From Rhizophagus clarus (lineage: Eukaryota > Glomeromycota > Glomeromycetes > Glomerales > Glomeraceae): a stretch of 64,000 nucleotides of DNA. Location: positions 62,001-126,000 of the forward strand of contig BLAL01000304.1 of assembly GCA_015698045.1 (NCBI GenBank), in the 5' to 3' direction. A program made the translations under genes and the position numbers. The first letter of the stretch is position 1. The number at the start of each line of letters is the position of its first letter. Below, one piece after another: positions 11,276 through 21,780 of the stretch. The notes beneath the pieces were generated by a model. That model worked only from the letters and a program-made list of their open reading frames with translations, did not search any database and was not told the origin of the DNA.

Positions 11276-12640
11276 TAATTTAAGCCAAATCTAAATAGAT
11301 TTATAAACAAATATAAAAGTACTAAATAGAATTATAATCACAAAATATTTTATTATTTTAAATAATAAATACAGTAATATAATAGTTTAATAAATAATGA
11401 CAGAATTATATTAGAATAGAAAACAAAAGGAAGAGGAAATGAAAGGAAAGGAATAACAAGAGGAAAGGGATAACAAGAGGGAAAGGAAGGGAAAGAGGAT
11501 ATCAAAAGGAAAGAGACAGATTTCCATCCCACTCCACAAGGTGTTAGTTCAACATTAGGTACTGTATCCTAGTAGATTCTTATGCAGCACTCTTTAAGGT
11601 GTAGGTTTTAGTTTTAGTTTTAGTTTGGTTTTAGTTTTAGTTTTAGTTCAGTTTCCACCCCTTAAAGCTTTCTGATCACGCTTTCACCACGCAGGATTAT
11701 TAATGTCTACTAGGGCGATACAAAATAGAATAACAACACCTGAGAAGTGAAAGGTCATCCTATCAGATAATAATACCTAAGAAGTGAGAGCCATTCCACT
11801 TATACTAAAAAATAAAAATAAACATTAGTAAAGAAAAACTAAAATATTAAATAATATTATAGTAATGAAAAACCAAAATATTAAATAATGTTATAGTAAA
11901 GAAAAACCAAAATATTAAATAATGTTAAATAAAAATAAGTTACCCAAGACACTAAAGGATTTAAATTTTGTATCGACTCAGCTCAACAGGTTAAAGTATT
12001 AATTTATGTATTATTAGAAAAAAATGTTAACAAAAACTATTAAAATAAATAAATAATATCTTTAGCAATATTAAAAGCGTTTAGTTAATAAACAGGGCAA
12101 GTAAAACAAAATAAGTCAATAATAGAATAATAGAAAAATAATAAATAATGTTAAGAACTCATTATTAAAACGTGAATAGAAAAAATATTAAAAAATACGT
12201 AATATACATAGAAGAAAAATAAAAATACGAGAAAAATGTATAATACGCAAATAAAAACAAAAGAAAAGGAATTAAAATAAAAAGAAAATGAAAATTTATT
12301 TGTGTTTATATGCTATATTGGTCATGTGATTTTACATACGTAGATTTTTTATTTTTTATAAAGGATCATACACACGTAAATTTTTATTGTGTAACAAATA
12401 GTGAACTTTACTGTATAAAGAATTATTTTTTTGCCTTGATCATTATCGTCTCAGGTTTGTTATAAAAAATTTGTTAAAAATATACAATTATTATAATAAT
12501 TATTTTTTATAATTCGCAATATTATTTTTATAAATTCGCAAGCTATGCTATAAAAATTCGTTTTTATAATACTATAAAAAATTTTTGTGAAAATACATTT
12601 ATAATTTTTTTTTATAAATTCGCATACTTTTGTTAATTAT
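11276..12640. other. AT-rich stretch with short simple repeats
   Basis: It contains a GGAAAGGAATAACAAGAGG purine-rich patch (about 11410-11510), a GTTTTA hexamer tract (about 11605-11650), and a 45-bp tandem repeat of AAAACCAAAATATTAAATAA (about 11835-11935, three units). No gene could be supported. Confidence 0.5.
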
Positions 12641-12642
12641 TA

Positions 12643-12840
12643 TTGTTACTACTATGTTTAATAATTTTCGTTACAAATACCCAGATTGAGTTCTGTAAAA
12701 CAATCGCTATCATTGCTGCTGCTACTGTTAATGATAATAACATTATTGTCATCATTATCATCATGGTCAAAATCATCATCATGGTCAAAATTATTATCAT
12801 TATTACTACAATGACTATGCTCATTATCATTTTCTCTCGC
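12643..12840. repeat. ATC/ATT trinucleotide-like low-complexity tract
   Basis: CATCATTATCATCATGGTCA and relatives repeat imperfectly. The tract opens frames on both strands (65-66 codons of Ile/Met/Thr), which are composition artefacts and not genes. Confidence 0.6.
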
Positions 12841-12888
12841 TAATAAATATTAATTATTAATAATTAAAAATTTACTTTAAATAACAAA

Positions 12889-13330
12889 AGTTTGATCAAC
12901 AAAATTTACCCCTTGAATTTCTTCTTGAATATCTTCTTGATTGGGTAATTGCGACTGCGTTCCTGATCATATCATATTAATCAACTAAAAATAATAATAA
13001 AATATTATGAATAATTCAATAAATAATTCAATAATTCTTATGTTACCAACCTTCTTGCTCCCAAAAACGTGTTTGTAAAATATCATAAAATAAATGCGCA
13101 GCCCTCGACCGACTCTCCCTACTGTCATTAGCTGTATACAATTTCATATTCTATAATATTGAATTATAGAATTAGAAATATATTAATGCGTTAACTGTTT
13201 AACTATATATTTCTTACATAATAACTTGTAACAAGGGCATGGAATTTTCTCCTGCATTATTGCCCAGAGTAGTTGAAATTACATTGACTATTAACGGTTT
13301 ATGTGACATCATTCCAGTACTCTACTCAAG
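12889..13330 (-). pseudogene. Fragment of an unrecognised gene (three exon-like blocks)
   Basis: Three minus-strand blocks look coding. The first, near 13310-13218, reads MMSHKPLIVNVISTTLGNNA and continues to a GTAAGA donor. The second, near 13147-13051, contains YTANDSRESRSRAAHLF and ends FWEQE at a GTTGGT donor. The third, near 12963-12886, contains QSQLPNQEDIQEEIQ and a stop. Blocks two and three join in phase, but the first junction does not. No start codon is convincing. I do not recognise the family. It is probably a decayed member of a repeated gene family. Confidence 0.35.
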
Positions 13331-14357
13331 AACGTCCAAATGTATCCCAATATAACTTGAAATAGCAAATAAAAAAGAAAAATTTTTAAAGAAAATTCAA
13401 AAATAAAAATTCAAAAGTAAAAAAATTTTTTAAAGAAAAAAAAAATTCAAAATTATCAAGTAAATTTGACGAAAAATTTTCCAATCAAAAAAATTCAGTT
13501 AAAAATGAAAATTGGCAATATTTAATTGATTATAAGGTTGGTATGACAGATACATTGTTTGTTCTTCTTCAAACATCAATTAAGGTTCTAATTGCATTTC
13601 TGTTCCAGTTATTGCTCATTATTAATTTTTTTAAAAAAAAGAAATGAAAAATTAGATAAAACAAAAAAATGATGTTCAGTTTCAATTTAAAAAAAATTGC
13701 TTAACGTTTGACAATTTTTTTTTTAAATGACCAACATAATGACAAAATCATGGTTTTCCTAATTTACTAATTACTTATAAATTATTGAATGACGTAAATT
13801 TCAACTATACAAATTGGTAAATTATTAAATATTCATACAATCTATAATCAAATTTAGTAATTATTGTAATTATCACATAGATTATTAGTAGATTATCTTC
13901 TACGAGATCATAACAGGATCACTGTGGCTTATCAGGATTGATTCAAATTTGATTTAAGTTTGATACGATAGTTAACAATAAAATACAATAAAAAATTTTA
14001 AAAAAAATCAAGTTTAGTAGGAATGAAATTTTTTTTTTACTAGGGCTACTCCATTATGTAATTTAATTTGCATCGTACAACTTACGTATATAGATAAATC
14101 ACCAGATCAGAATATTACTTTATCAAATAAAATTAGAATAAATTGATCATTTTTTTGCTGACACACCATAATTATATCCAATATTATTATCTCATTTTGT
14201 CCAAAAAGTAGGGATTCCCCCATAGGTTCCATGCCAATATTCCAATTTTGCGAAACTTATAAATAAGAGTATTATGATCATAATCTTTTGCAATATGTAC
14301 GACTTTATACAGAATAAAATGATAAACTATATAAATCTTTATTAAAAGAAATGAAGA
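13331..14357. other. AT-rich intergenic
   Basis: Long A runs occur with T-rich segments. No open frame with coding character and no repeat structure worth naming was seen. Confidence 0.45.
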
Positions 14358-14601
14358 TCATATCAATATATCATATATTTCAGGATAATTTTTAAGGAAT
14401 TGTGTTTGTTTATTTGTTATGCTTATATTTGAGTGCTTAGGTATTATTTCTTTTTTCTTAATTTCCTCATTTTTTCTTTCATTTCTTCGTCTGTGCTTTC
14501 TGTATATGGAAGCATATTTAAAATTAACTGACCAATATATGTAACATGGTGTTTTATTTGAATATGGACGAAAAAAAGTCACAAACAAAATATAAAAAAA
14601 A

Positions 14602-15240
14602 TTAATAATCGCCTTCACTTTTATCATTTTGATCTTCATATCCACCTCCATTTTTACCTTCATCTTTTCCATCTTCTTTTCCATCTTCATGACCACCTTC
14701 ACATTCATCTTCATATTTATCTTTTTTTCCATCTTCTTTTCCGTCTTGCCATCTTGAAATTTCAGTTACATCTTCCTGGGACAAAGAGTTTGTTTCTTCA
14801 TACAAATAATCCTCTCTTCCCATTACCTTTTCCTTAAAAAAATTTAAATATTTTAAATATTATATAATATAATTATTGTAATATAATATAAATTACTTAT
14901 TAGATATTTTCCCAACTTTGGCTTTATAGCTAGTTCTTTTATTTGGATGTCTAAGCTTTTCAGATCTAAAATTGTCACACAAACACTAATTGCAAATGCT
15001 AGTTGAATTTTAGGTACCTTCTTTTTATCATTCCATAACTGTGAAAGTATTTTTAATATAAAAGTTTTGGGTTTGGAGCTCGTCAGATCAATTTGTTTAA
15101 ATAAATTTTTGTAACAGTCCTTAATCTCCTATCTACTTTTCCACATTTTTATTGCTGACTCTTTAGAATTTGTATTTATTGACGGAAATTTATATGTTTC
15201 TCAAAGCATATTGAACATAGTTTCTTTGATCTTAGAGGTT
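14602..15240 (-). pseudogene. Broken downstream part of a coiled-coil gene (unknown)
   Basis: Going 5' to 3' on the minus strand, a frame from about 15250 to 14905 reads like coding sequence (SKPKTFILKILSQLWNDKKK, then IQLAFAISVCVTILDLKSLD) but has in-frame TGA and TAG codons near its start. An AG acceptor near 14832 leads into a 73-codon frame rich in Asp/Glu/Lys/Gly (YLYEETNSLSQEDVTEISRW followed by a DGK/EDG repeat) that ends GDY-stop at 14602. It may be the 3' half of the gene at 15286-15968, now disabled. No family was recognised. Confidence 0.35.
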
Positions 15241-15285
15241 AATATCTCTAAGTCTCTCTAAAAGCTATTAAAAGAATTAATTAGG

Positions 15286-15968
15286 TTAATCTAAATACTG
15301 TAAAATTGCATATATAAGTTTAGTAAAACATATCGGGTGATATATATTTCTTTCATAATAAAGCAGCCAATGACCCTTTTTAAGACTTTTCAAAAACTTT
15401 CCATGCTCCTCCAACATGTATCTGCTAGTAACGATACGCATTTCTTCTGTTGTAGGATAAATTGAAACTTTCATCAGTTTCTTTGAAACTGACTTAACAA
15501 TTTTCTGGTGTAAATAAAAAAAAAAATAAGTGTAAATTGAATAAATATAATTAAGTACTTTAATAATATTTTTCTTACTTCTATAAAATCTGTGTTAAAA
15601 CTATCTTTAGTATTATTTTCCTTCATTTTTAATATTTGATCTTTGATAGTTTTCAAATATTTTTTCATTCTGGTATCTATCTCAGAATCCATTCTAGACA
15701 ACTGAGTTTCTAAAACCTTTTGTCTTTCAAGTATTTTATCAAGTTTCATTAATATATTTGCGTTTAGACAGAAAAATTTTTCTAATGGATTATTTATTTT
15801 ATGTAATTTAACAAATAAAAAATTTAATATCACATTATTTACTAATAAATACAATATATTTTAAATATATATACTTTCGAATTCTTCATTCTCAGTTTTT
15901 TCTTTTCTTTTTTTTTGATTATTTTTTGGTTTTTCTTCGATTTTTCTTTTTTGGATGTTAGAAGTCAT
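15286..15968 (-). CDS. Small basic coiled-coil protein, unknown (possibly truncated gene)
   Basis: There are three exons, 15968-15875, 15781-15579 and 15504-15286, with canonical GTATAT/GTAAGA donors and TAG/CAG acceptors and consistent phase (171 aa). It starts MTSNIQKRKIEEKPKNNQKK, a nuclear-localisation-like basic run. The middle exon is a predicted coiled coil (ILERQKVLETQLSRMDSEID). The last exon contains YPTTEEMRIVTSRYMLEEHG and ends YLD. Coding-like sequence with two stops continues downstream to 14602, so the present stop at 15286 may be secondary. The architecture resembles lineage-specific multicopy fungal genes; no function can be given. Confidence 0.5.
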
Positions 15969-17743
15969 TTTTTTAAAAAAACAGATGAATAAAAAAATCA
16001 ATATAATCAGTGGAAAAAGAAATTGATTCATTATTAAAGAGTTTTAGCAAAATATTTAAGAATCAGAAAAAATATTTTTTCAGATAAAATGAATTTAAAT
16101 TTACGAATTAGATTGGAAAAAAAATTGCAAAAAAAAATGAATAGTTTATTTCTTTTAAAGGAAAAAAATGGGTTTCTTTTTCAAAATTTTCCAAAATAAA
16201 AGAGCTAATTGCGAGTGACAAATTACATTAATTAATGATCCATGAATCAACTAGTGAAATTACAATAAAATTTGACACAGATCATATACTAATTTGTCGT
16301 AGCGCACTGATTTTGGCAATTTCTGGTATAATAAAAATTATAAATACAATTTACTAAAAATAACACAAACAATAAAGTAAATGTCACACTTTTATTCTTT
16401 AAAGCCACCAAGCGTAAAAATTTTTTTTGACAAAGTTTACCTTGAAAGTACACGGCATTTACTATATTATTAGACAAAATAAGGTTTTAAAAGGTACAAA
16501 TTATGGAATTTTTTTATATTTCACTAAACTTTTATGCATATTTGCTTTATTTTTGATATATTTTATAAGTAAACTAAGCTGTAATAACTTCTAACCTGAT
16601 AAATTCAAAACTTTTTCACACTCAATTTTACCATACTATATTACTTGTAATAATGAGTTTTCATATTTCAAATCTAATAATATAGTTTCTCACAACTTTC
16701 TTACTAATCTTATGCAAAAATACCATAACGAAATATTAGGAAAGAACCCAATCCCTATGAATTCTAGAGCAAAATGATATTTTTTAAACATATAGCTAGT
16801 GAAATTCATGAAACACTGCACATTCAGAAATGCAGTTTTTAATTAATAAATTTCTGTCAAATTTTATTATCATTTTCATCACCTAATTCGCAGATCATCA
16901 ATTAAAGGAAAAAGAGTTTTTTTTTCAAAATTTTCCATTATGTTACGAAATAAAGAAGCTAATTGCATCATATTACGAGTGTCAAATTACGCTATTTATT
17001 AGAACAAGGGTAAAAAAAGGAAACTTGCATTCACATTAACTTAATCTTAGTATCTAAAATTACAAAATTTGAAATATTTAATTAAAATATAAATTAAAAT
17101 ATAACGAGAGTTGAAAGAATTGAAAAAAAAAGAAAAAAGATTATTTTTATAATCGGCATACATGAATGTACGACGTTGCATCATAAGTGATAAGAATATC
17201 AGATTTTCAGAAAAAGAAGTCATATACCTATATGCTGTGGTTAATATCGTAACTTATTTTTTTTTTAATATCGTGGCTTATGCCTTATACAGTTATTTTT
17301 TTTTGCATATATAACTTTACTGAAATATATAGAGACAGGTTTGATGTTCTAAAGAGAAACTATCTCCCTCACCAAATCCTCTCTAAAATTTATGGGATCG
17401 TGAAAAACCAACATAATAAACTACTGGTATATCCCTATTTGTAATATATTGCTAATTTTAGTCGTTTTAGTCAGACCTAATTTTGTCAATAAAAAAAATA
17501 GAAATTGCTGAATTATAACTTCAACTATTTAACACAGGTACTCAACCTTTCATAAACTTTTCTTACAGTTAGTTTCTTCTAGGCTTTTAGGGCTTGAATT
17601 TCTTTTCTTATTCTTATTTACACTGCAGTCCACCCGCTTCATCTTTATTCAAATTCTTCATTATTAAATTTGTTGAATTGTTGAACATAACCCGATTCTT
17701 ATACAGCTTTAACGATGAAGTCTTTATCTATTCGTATATTTTT
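15969..17743. other. AT-rich intergenic, no gene seen
   Basis: Two related blocks, near 16140-16235 and near 16905-16995, share AAGGAAAAA, TTTTCAAAATTTTCCA and AGCTAATTGCGAGTGACAAA-like words, indicating a diverged direct repeat. No open frame is convincing. Confidence 0.4.
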
Positions 17744-17830
17744 TTTTGCTTATGCAATTATATTATATGGCTGTGGTTAACATTATGACTTATGCAATTA
17801 TTATATGGCTGTGGTTAACATTGTCAGTGT
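17744..17830. repeat. Two-unit tandem repeat, about 40 bp
   Basis: TATGGCTGTGGTTAACATT occurs at about 17766 and 17806, each preceded by TTATGCAATTAT. A diverged relative (TATGCTGTGGTTAATATCGT) lies near 17232. Confidence 0.7.
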
Positions 17831-17854
17831 TTTATGCAATTAAGTTATTTATCT

Positions 17855-18290
17855 TTAAGAGATCAATTGTAAGTCTAATGCAGGATTCCAAACTATATAT
17901 AAATAGGTCAGGGGTTGAGTTTGCTTATTGATCATATAAAATTTTTAAAAAGTTGCTTATTTTAGGGGTATTTTTAAAAATTTCTTATCCTACATATCCC
18001 TGTATTTAAAAAATCTACTGATCAGACTTTAATGAAATTTATACATTAGATTCATCTTAATAAGACGAATCCAATGGTATAAAATTTATTTTGATAGCAT
18101 TAATATTGACCAAGATATCCTAAATTAAAAATTTTACTATACATCATATTTGACCTAAATGAAAGATGTTTGGGATTCTTCTAATGCTTTGATCTGTAAA
18201 CGGTAAGAGATCAATTGTAAGTCTAATGCTTTGATCTGTGAATGGTAAAAAATCAATTGTAAGTCTAATGCTTTGATCTGTGAACAGATT
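17855..18290. repeat. 42-bp tandem repeat interrupted by a TIR element
   Basis: The unit AGATCAATTGTAAGTCTAAT plus GCTTTGATCTGTGAACGGTA recurs at 17858, 18208, 18250 and in partial form after 18180. The array is split by the 298-bp element at 17882-18179. On the minus strand the array is open and would encode repeats of FTDQSIRLTID, but no gene context supports translation. Confidence 0.75.
17882..18179. mobile_element. 298-bp MITE with 8-bp target duplication (hAT-like), copy 1
   Basis: It is bounded by the direct repeat TCTAATGC at 17874-17881 and 18180-18187. The ends are AGGATTCCAAAC on the left and, reverse-complemented, AGAATCCCAAAC on the right. Sequence from ACTATATATAAATAGGTCAG to AAATGAAAGATGTT is shared along its whole length with the copy at 41158-41456. 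An 8-bp duplication and short imperfect TIRs suggest hAT-type mobilisation; no transposase is encoded. Confidence 0.85.
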
Positions 18291-18447
18291 AAATTGATCT
18301 AGATTAAACAAGTGAAAATGCACAGTTTGATCAGATTTTGTCAAACTAATCAAGCTGATTATTATGACAAAATTTTGTATATAAATATGTCCATTTTACT
18401 AAAGTCAAATTGTATTTAAATTTAAAGAACTAAACAAAATACTTAAA

Positions 18448-19931
18448 ATGTCATCAATTAAATGCCCATTCTGCCTAAAAATATTTTTCTCCAGATCTGG
18501 ATACACACAACATATTAATTATTATTTGCCTTCTATTGTCGATAGTGATGATGATGAATTAAATTTCATAACTGATGTTAATAACATATCATTAAATAGT
18601 GAAGAATTTATGCATGATATTGAAAAGGTAAAAAAATCAATTAAATAAAATTATTTTTCTAGATACTTATTTTTAATATTTAGATAGATGCCGATCAGAA
18701 TATGATAACTTTTGATGACCAAAATGAAGAAGCAAATAAAAGTTTTAATCAAAGTATGACAATTTGTGATGATAAAAGTAGCCAAAATGAAACCATTTTT
18801 GAAGATATCTTAGAAAATTCTGATTTAAATTAAGAATTTGAAACTGAAGTGAATACAAGTTATCCAAATGAAACATATGCAGATTTAATGACATTAGTTA
18901 CAAAATATAAACTTAATAATGTAACGGGTAATATAATAATAAAATTTTTTAATAAACATGCTAACCTTAATATATCACCTCTTTCAAAATCCATTGAAAA
19001 AGGACGCAAATATATGGATAATATGAATATTCCAAATTTGACATATAGTAAAACCTGTATAATAAAATATAATAATAAAGACTATTATCTTCATCATCGG
19101 TCTTTAATAAATTATGTAAAACATATTTTATCAACTTCTGATATATCAGAATATTTTATGCAAAATTTTGAAATGCTTAAGGTAATAATTTTAGTTTGAA
19201 ATTATGCCAATATTTTATATTAACCTAATATTATATATTATTGATTTGTAAAGATTGATGAAGAAAGGACGTATAGTGAGCAAAATACTGGAAAATGGTG
19301 GGAAAATACAGAAAAATCTATTTTGGATGGCAAGCTTTTATCCATAATACTATATTCAAATACTACAAATGTTAACACATTAGAAAAAAGCCAATTACAT
19401 CCTATTTATATGTTAATTAGCAATATTAAGAATTGGAGGCAAAATAAATCTGATGCTAAACAGTTATTAGGATACTTGCCGATCTTGCAAGCTAATAATA
19501 ATAGTGAAAAAAATTCTGCTAATTTTAAAAAAGCTGTTCATAAAGCTTTTCATGAATCTTTAAAAGTATTATTAAAACCTTTACTATCAAATAGCACCAT
19601 AAATCTGATTTTAAATAATGAAAAAATTTGATTTTATCTTCGAATTTTAATTGTAATTGCTGATTGGCCAGAAGCTGTGACATATTGCCTTACCTATAAG
19701 TCAACTATGTCGAAATTTCCCTATCATTTTTGTTTAGTGTCAAGAGATGATATTGCTAATATTAATTTGCAAAATAATGAAATAGTATTACAAATCTATA
19801 ATAATATGCGTTTAAATTATAATCAGAATTCAAAAAGTTCTGTTTGCATTGAAGATGTATATCATATCGGCGGATTTGTTTCATCGTCCAAATATGTTAA
19901 ATTTTGTTATACAATGTATTATAAAAGTTAA
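18448..19931 (+). pseudogene. Plavaka-like transposase, decayed and truncated
   Basis: There are three exons (18448-18627, 18684-19181, 19254-19931), in phase throughout but with in-frame TAA at 18831 and TGA at 19629. It starts MSSIKCPFCLKIFFSRSGYT, a C2H2-type finger (C-P-F-C) typical of the N-terminus of Plavaka-type transposases. Downstream TGKWWENTEKSILDG, ILYSNTTNVNTLEKSQLHPI and KQLLGYLPILQ match the conserved block that in fungal Plavaka proteins precedes the catalytic region. ADWPEAVTYCLTYK matches the following DxPE...C motif. The sequence ends about 100 residues after this with no catalytic C-terminal half, so the copy is inactive. Both nonsense codons are one C-to-T or G-to-A change away from sense codons. 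Confidence 0.75.
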
Positions 19932-20279
19932 AGATATGCAATATAGTGATCTAAAAAAATGCGTACAATTTTTAAAAAGTGCAATTCAGCACAATTTTAA
20001 TTTTGGCCAGAATTAACATAATTTCAGCTAGATTTAATATACCGTAACTGGTAATATAATAGTAATGATAATTAGTTAAACAAAAAAGAAAAAAAACTTT
20101 AACACCACAATCATTAAATCTATAATTACAAAAACAATTTCACACTTAATAATTTGTTGAATAATAATTAATATCACTATAAATTAATAAAAAGGAAATT
20201 GTATGAAAAAAACTATATTTTAATTCAAAGAAAAAAAATTACACCACACTGTATACATGATTTTATAAAAAAATTAAGC
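19932..20279. other. AT-rich, 3' flank of the transposase relic
   Basis: No gene was seen. Any TIR of the Plavaka-like element could not be recognised here. Confidence 0.4.
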
Positions 20280-21360
20280 TACAATTGCATAATTTTAACT
20301 GTAATATTAATGTTATAATGCTGTATTAATTGCACATGCACTGTAATATATAAGAAAAAATGGAAAATACAGGAAGAAAGGATAAAGGAAGAATAAAGGA
20401 AAGAAGAGATAAATGAAAAGGGATAAAGGGAAGTAAAAATGATCAAAGAGAAATGAGGAAGGAACAAAAAAGGTAAAGGATAGTGAAAAAGAATGAATGA
20501 AACAAAAAAAGAATGAAAATGAATGAGAAAATGAAAGGGAATGAAAAGGAATAAAGAGAATGAAAAAAAATAAAAGGAATAAAAGAAGCAAATGGCAAAT
20601 GAAAAAAAATAAGAGGAATGAAAGAGAATGAAAGGAAGCAAAGGAGGAATGAAAATCAATAAAGGGAACAAAAAAAAGCAACAAAAGAAGTCAAAGATCA
20701 ATGAAAGAAACCAAAGATCATTGAAAAGAGACCAAAGATCAATGAAAGAAATGAAAAAAGTAATGAAAGAAACTAAGGATCAATGAAAAAAACAAAAAAA
20801 AAGCAACGAAAGAAATCAAAGATCAATGAAATAAACCAAAAAAGCAATAAAAGAAACAATGATGAAAGGAATAAAAGATCAATAAAAGGAATAACAAAAG
20901 AACCACAAAAGATCAATGAAAGAACCATAGAAGAAATAAAAGGAATAATGAAAAAAAGAAACGAAAAAACCACGAAAAGAAGAGAAATAAAGGGGAAAAA
21001 AATGAAAGAAAAGCCAGAACACCCACCCATAGAAAAAAAAAGAAAGAAAATGGTTAATATCATCTTAAAAGAAAAATAAAACAACAGGAGAAGAGACGTA
21101 AGAGACTTACTTGAATTTTCACTCATATGGTACACATCTAAAAAGACAAAAAGTTTAGTAAAAGAACAAGGGAAAGAATGAAAAGAAAACAAAAAAAAGG
21201 AGAAGAAATTAAAACTCACCTTGAATTTCTGAAATGGATAAAAACAGCCACGCCTAAAAAAAAGAACAAGTTAATAAGAGACAAAAGAAAGGAGAATAAA
21301 AGCAAAAAAAACTTACCTGTTACAATATTTAATCCCGAAGCTAAAGGTAACGCCATTAAC
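20280..21360 (-). repeat. Purine-rich (plus) tract with minus-strand exon-like cassettes
   Basis: The plus strand is AATGAAAGGAA-type low complexity, so the minus strand is pyrimidine-rich. Embedded on the minus strand are short non-pyrimidine islands bounded by splice-like signals: 21253-21220 (TTTTTAG before, GTGAGT after), 21137-21111 (TTTTTAG before, GTAAGT after), and one ending near 21313 before GTAAGT (TTAGCTTCGGGATTAAATAT). Another shows GTGGGTGTTCTGG near 21010, close to the GTGGGTATTCTG that follows cassettes at 49.8-50.2 kb. The long ORFs of Phe/Ser/Leu or Lys/Glu are compositional. Confidence 0.6.
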
Positions 21361-21780
21361 TAAAAAATTTAAATTGTAGTTTATAATTTTTGAAAAAAAA
21401 AATTATTTTTTTATTTTTTAAAAAAAAAATTCACTTATCATAAAACAAATGATTTTTTATTTATTTAAAAAAAATTTCCCTTAAAAAAAAATGATTTTTT
21501 ATTTTTTAAAAAAAAATTTCCTTTAAAAAAATGACATTTTTTTTAAAAAAAAAATTTCATTTAAAATAAAAATCTGAAGTCTGAACAAAACTACTAGCAT
21601 TAATTATCTATTTATAACATAAAAGGCAATATCGCTTGCCATTTACAATAAGCTTATCTCATGAGTTGATATAAAAAAGGAATATGTTATATAATACATG
21701 CACTTTATCTAGTTTTGAACTGGTATAACCAGTATTATGATCTGATTATTTGGGTAAACAGGTTTTTTTTTTTTGAATTT
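21361..21780. other. Simple A/T tandem tract and spacer
   Basis: Near 21390-21570 the phrase ATGATTTTTTATTTTTTAAA with A8-10 and TTTCC recurs about four times. The rest is unremarkable. Confidence 0.5.

Noticed and set aside
12633-12843. Overlapping open frames on both strands rich in Ile, Met and Thr
   Set aside because: They arise from an ATC/ATT/ATG simple repeat; both strands open equally and there is no domain, start context or splice structure.
17594-17931. Hydrophobic ORFs resembling small membrane proteins
   Set aside because: They overlap tandem repeats and the MITE boundary, have no homology, and start codons are arbitrary.
18144-18353. Minus-strand ORF encoding repeats of FTDQSIRLTID
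   Set aside because: It is only the 42-bp tandem repeat read in frame (42 is a multiple of 3); no gene structure is attached.
20279-21219. Long Phe/Ser/Leu-rich (minus) and Lys/Glu-rich (plus) ORFs
   Set aside because: Pyrimidine/purine tract composition removes stop codons; the predicted proteins are low-complexity and overlap in several frames.
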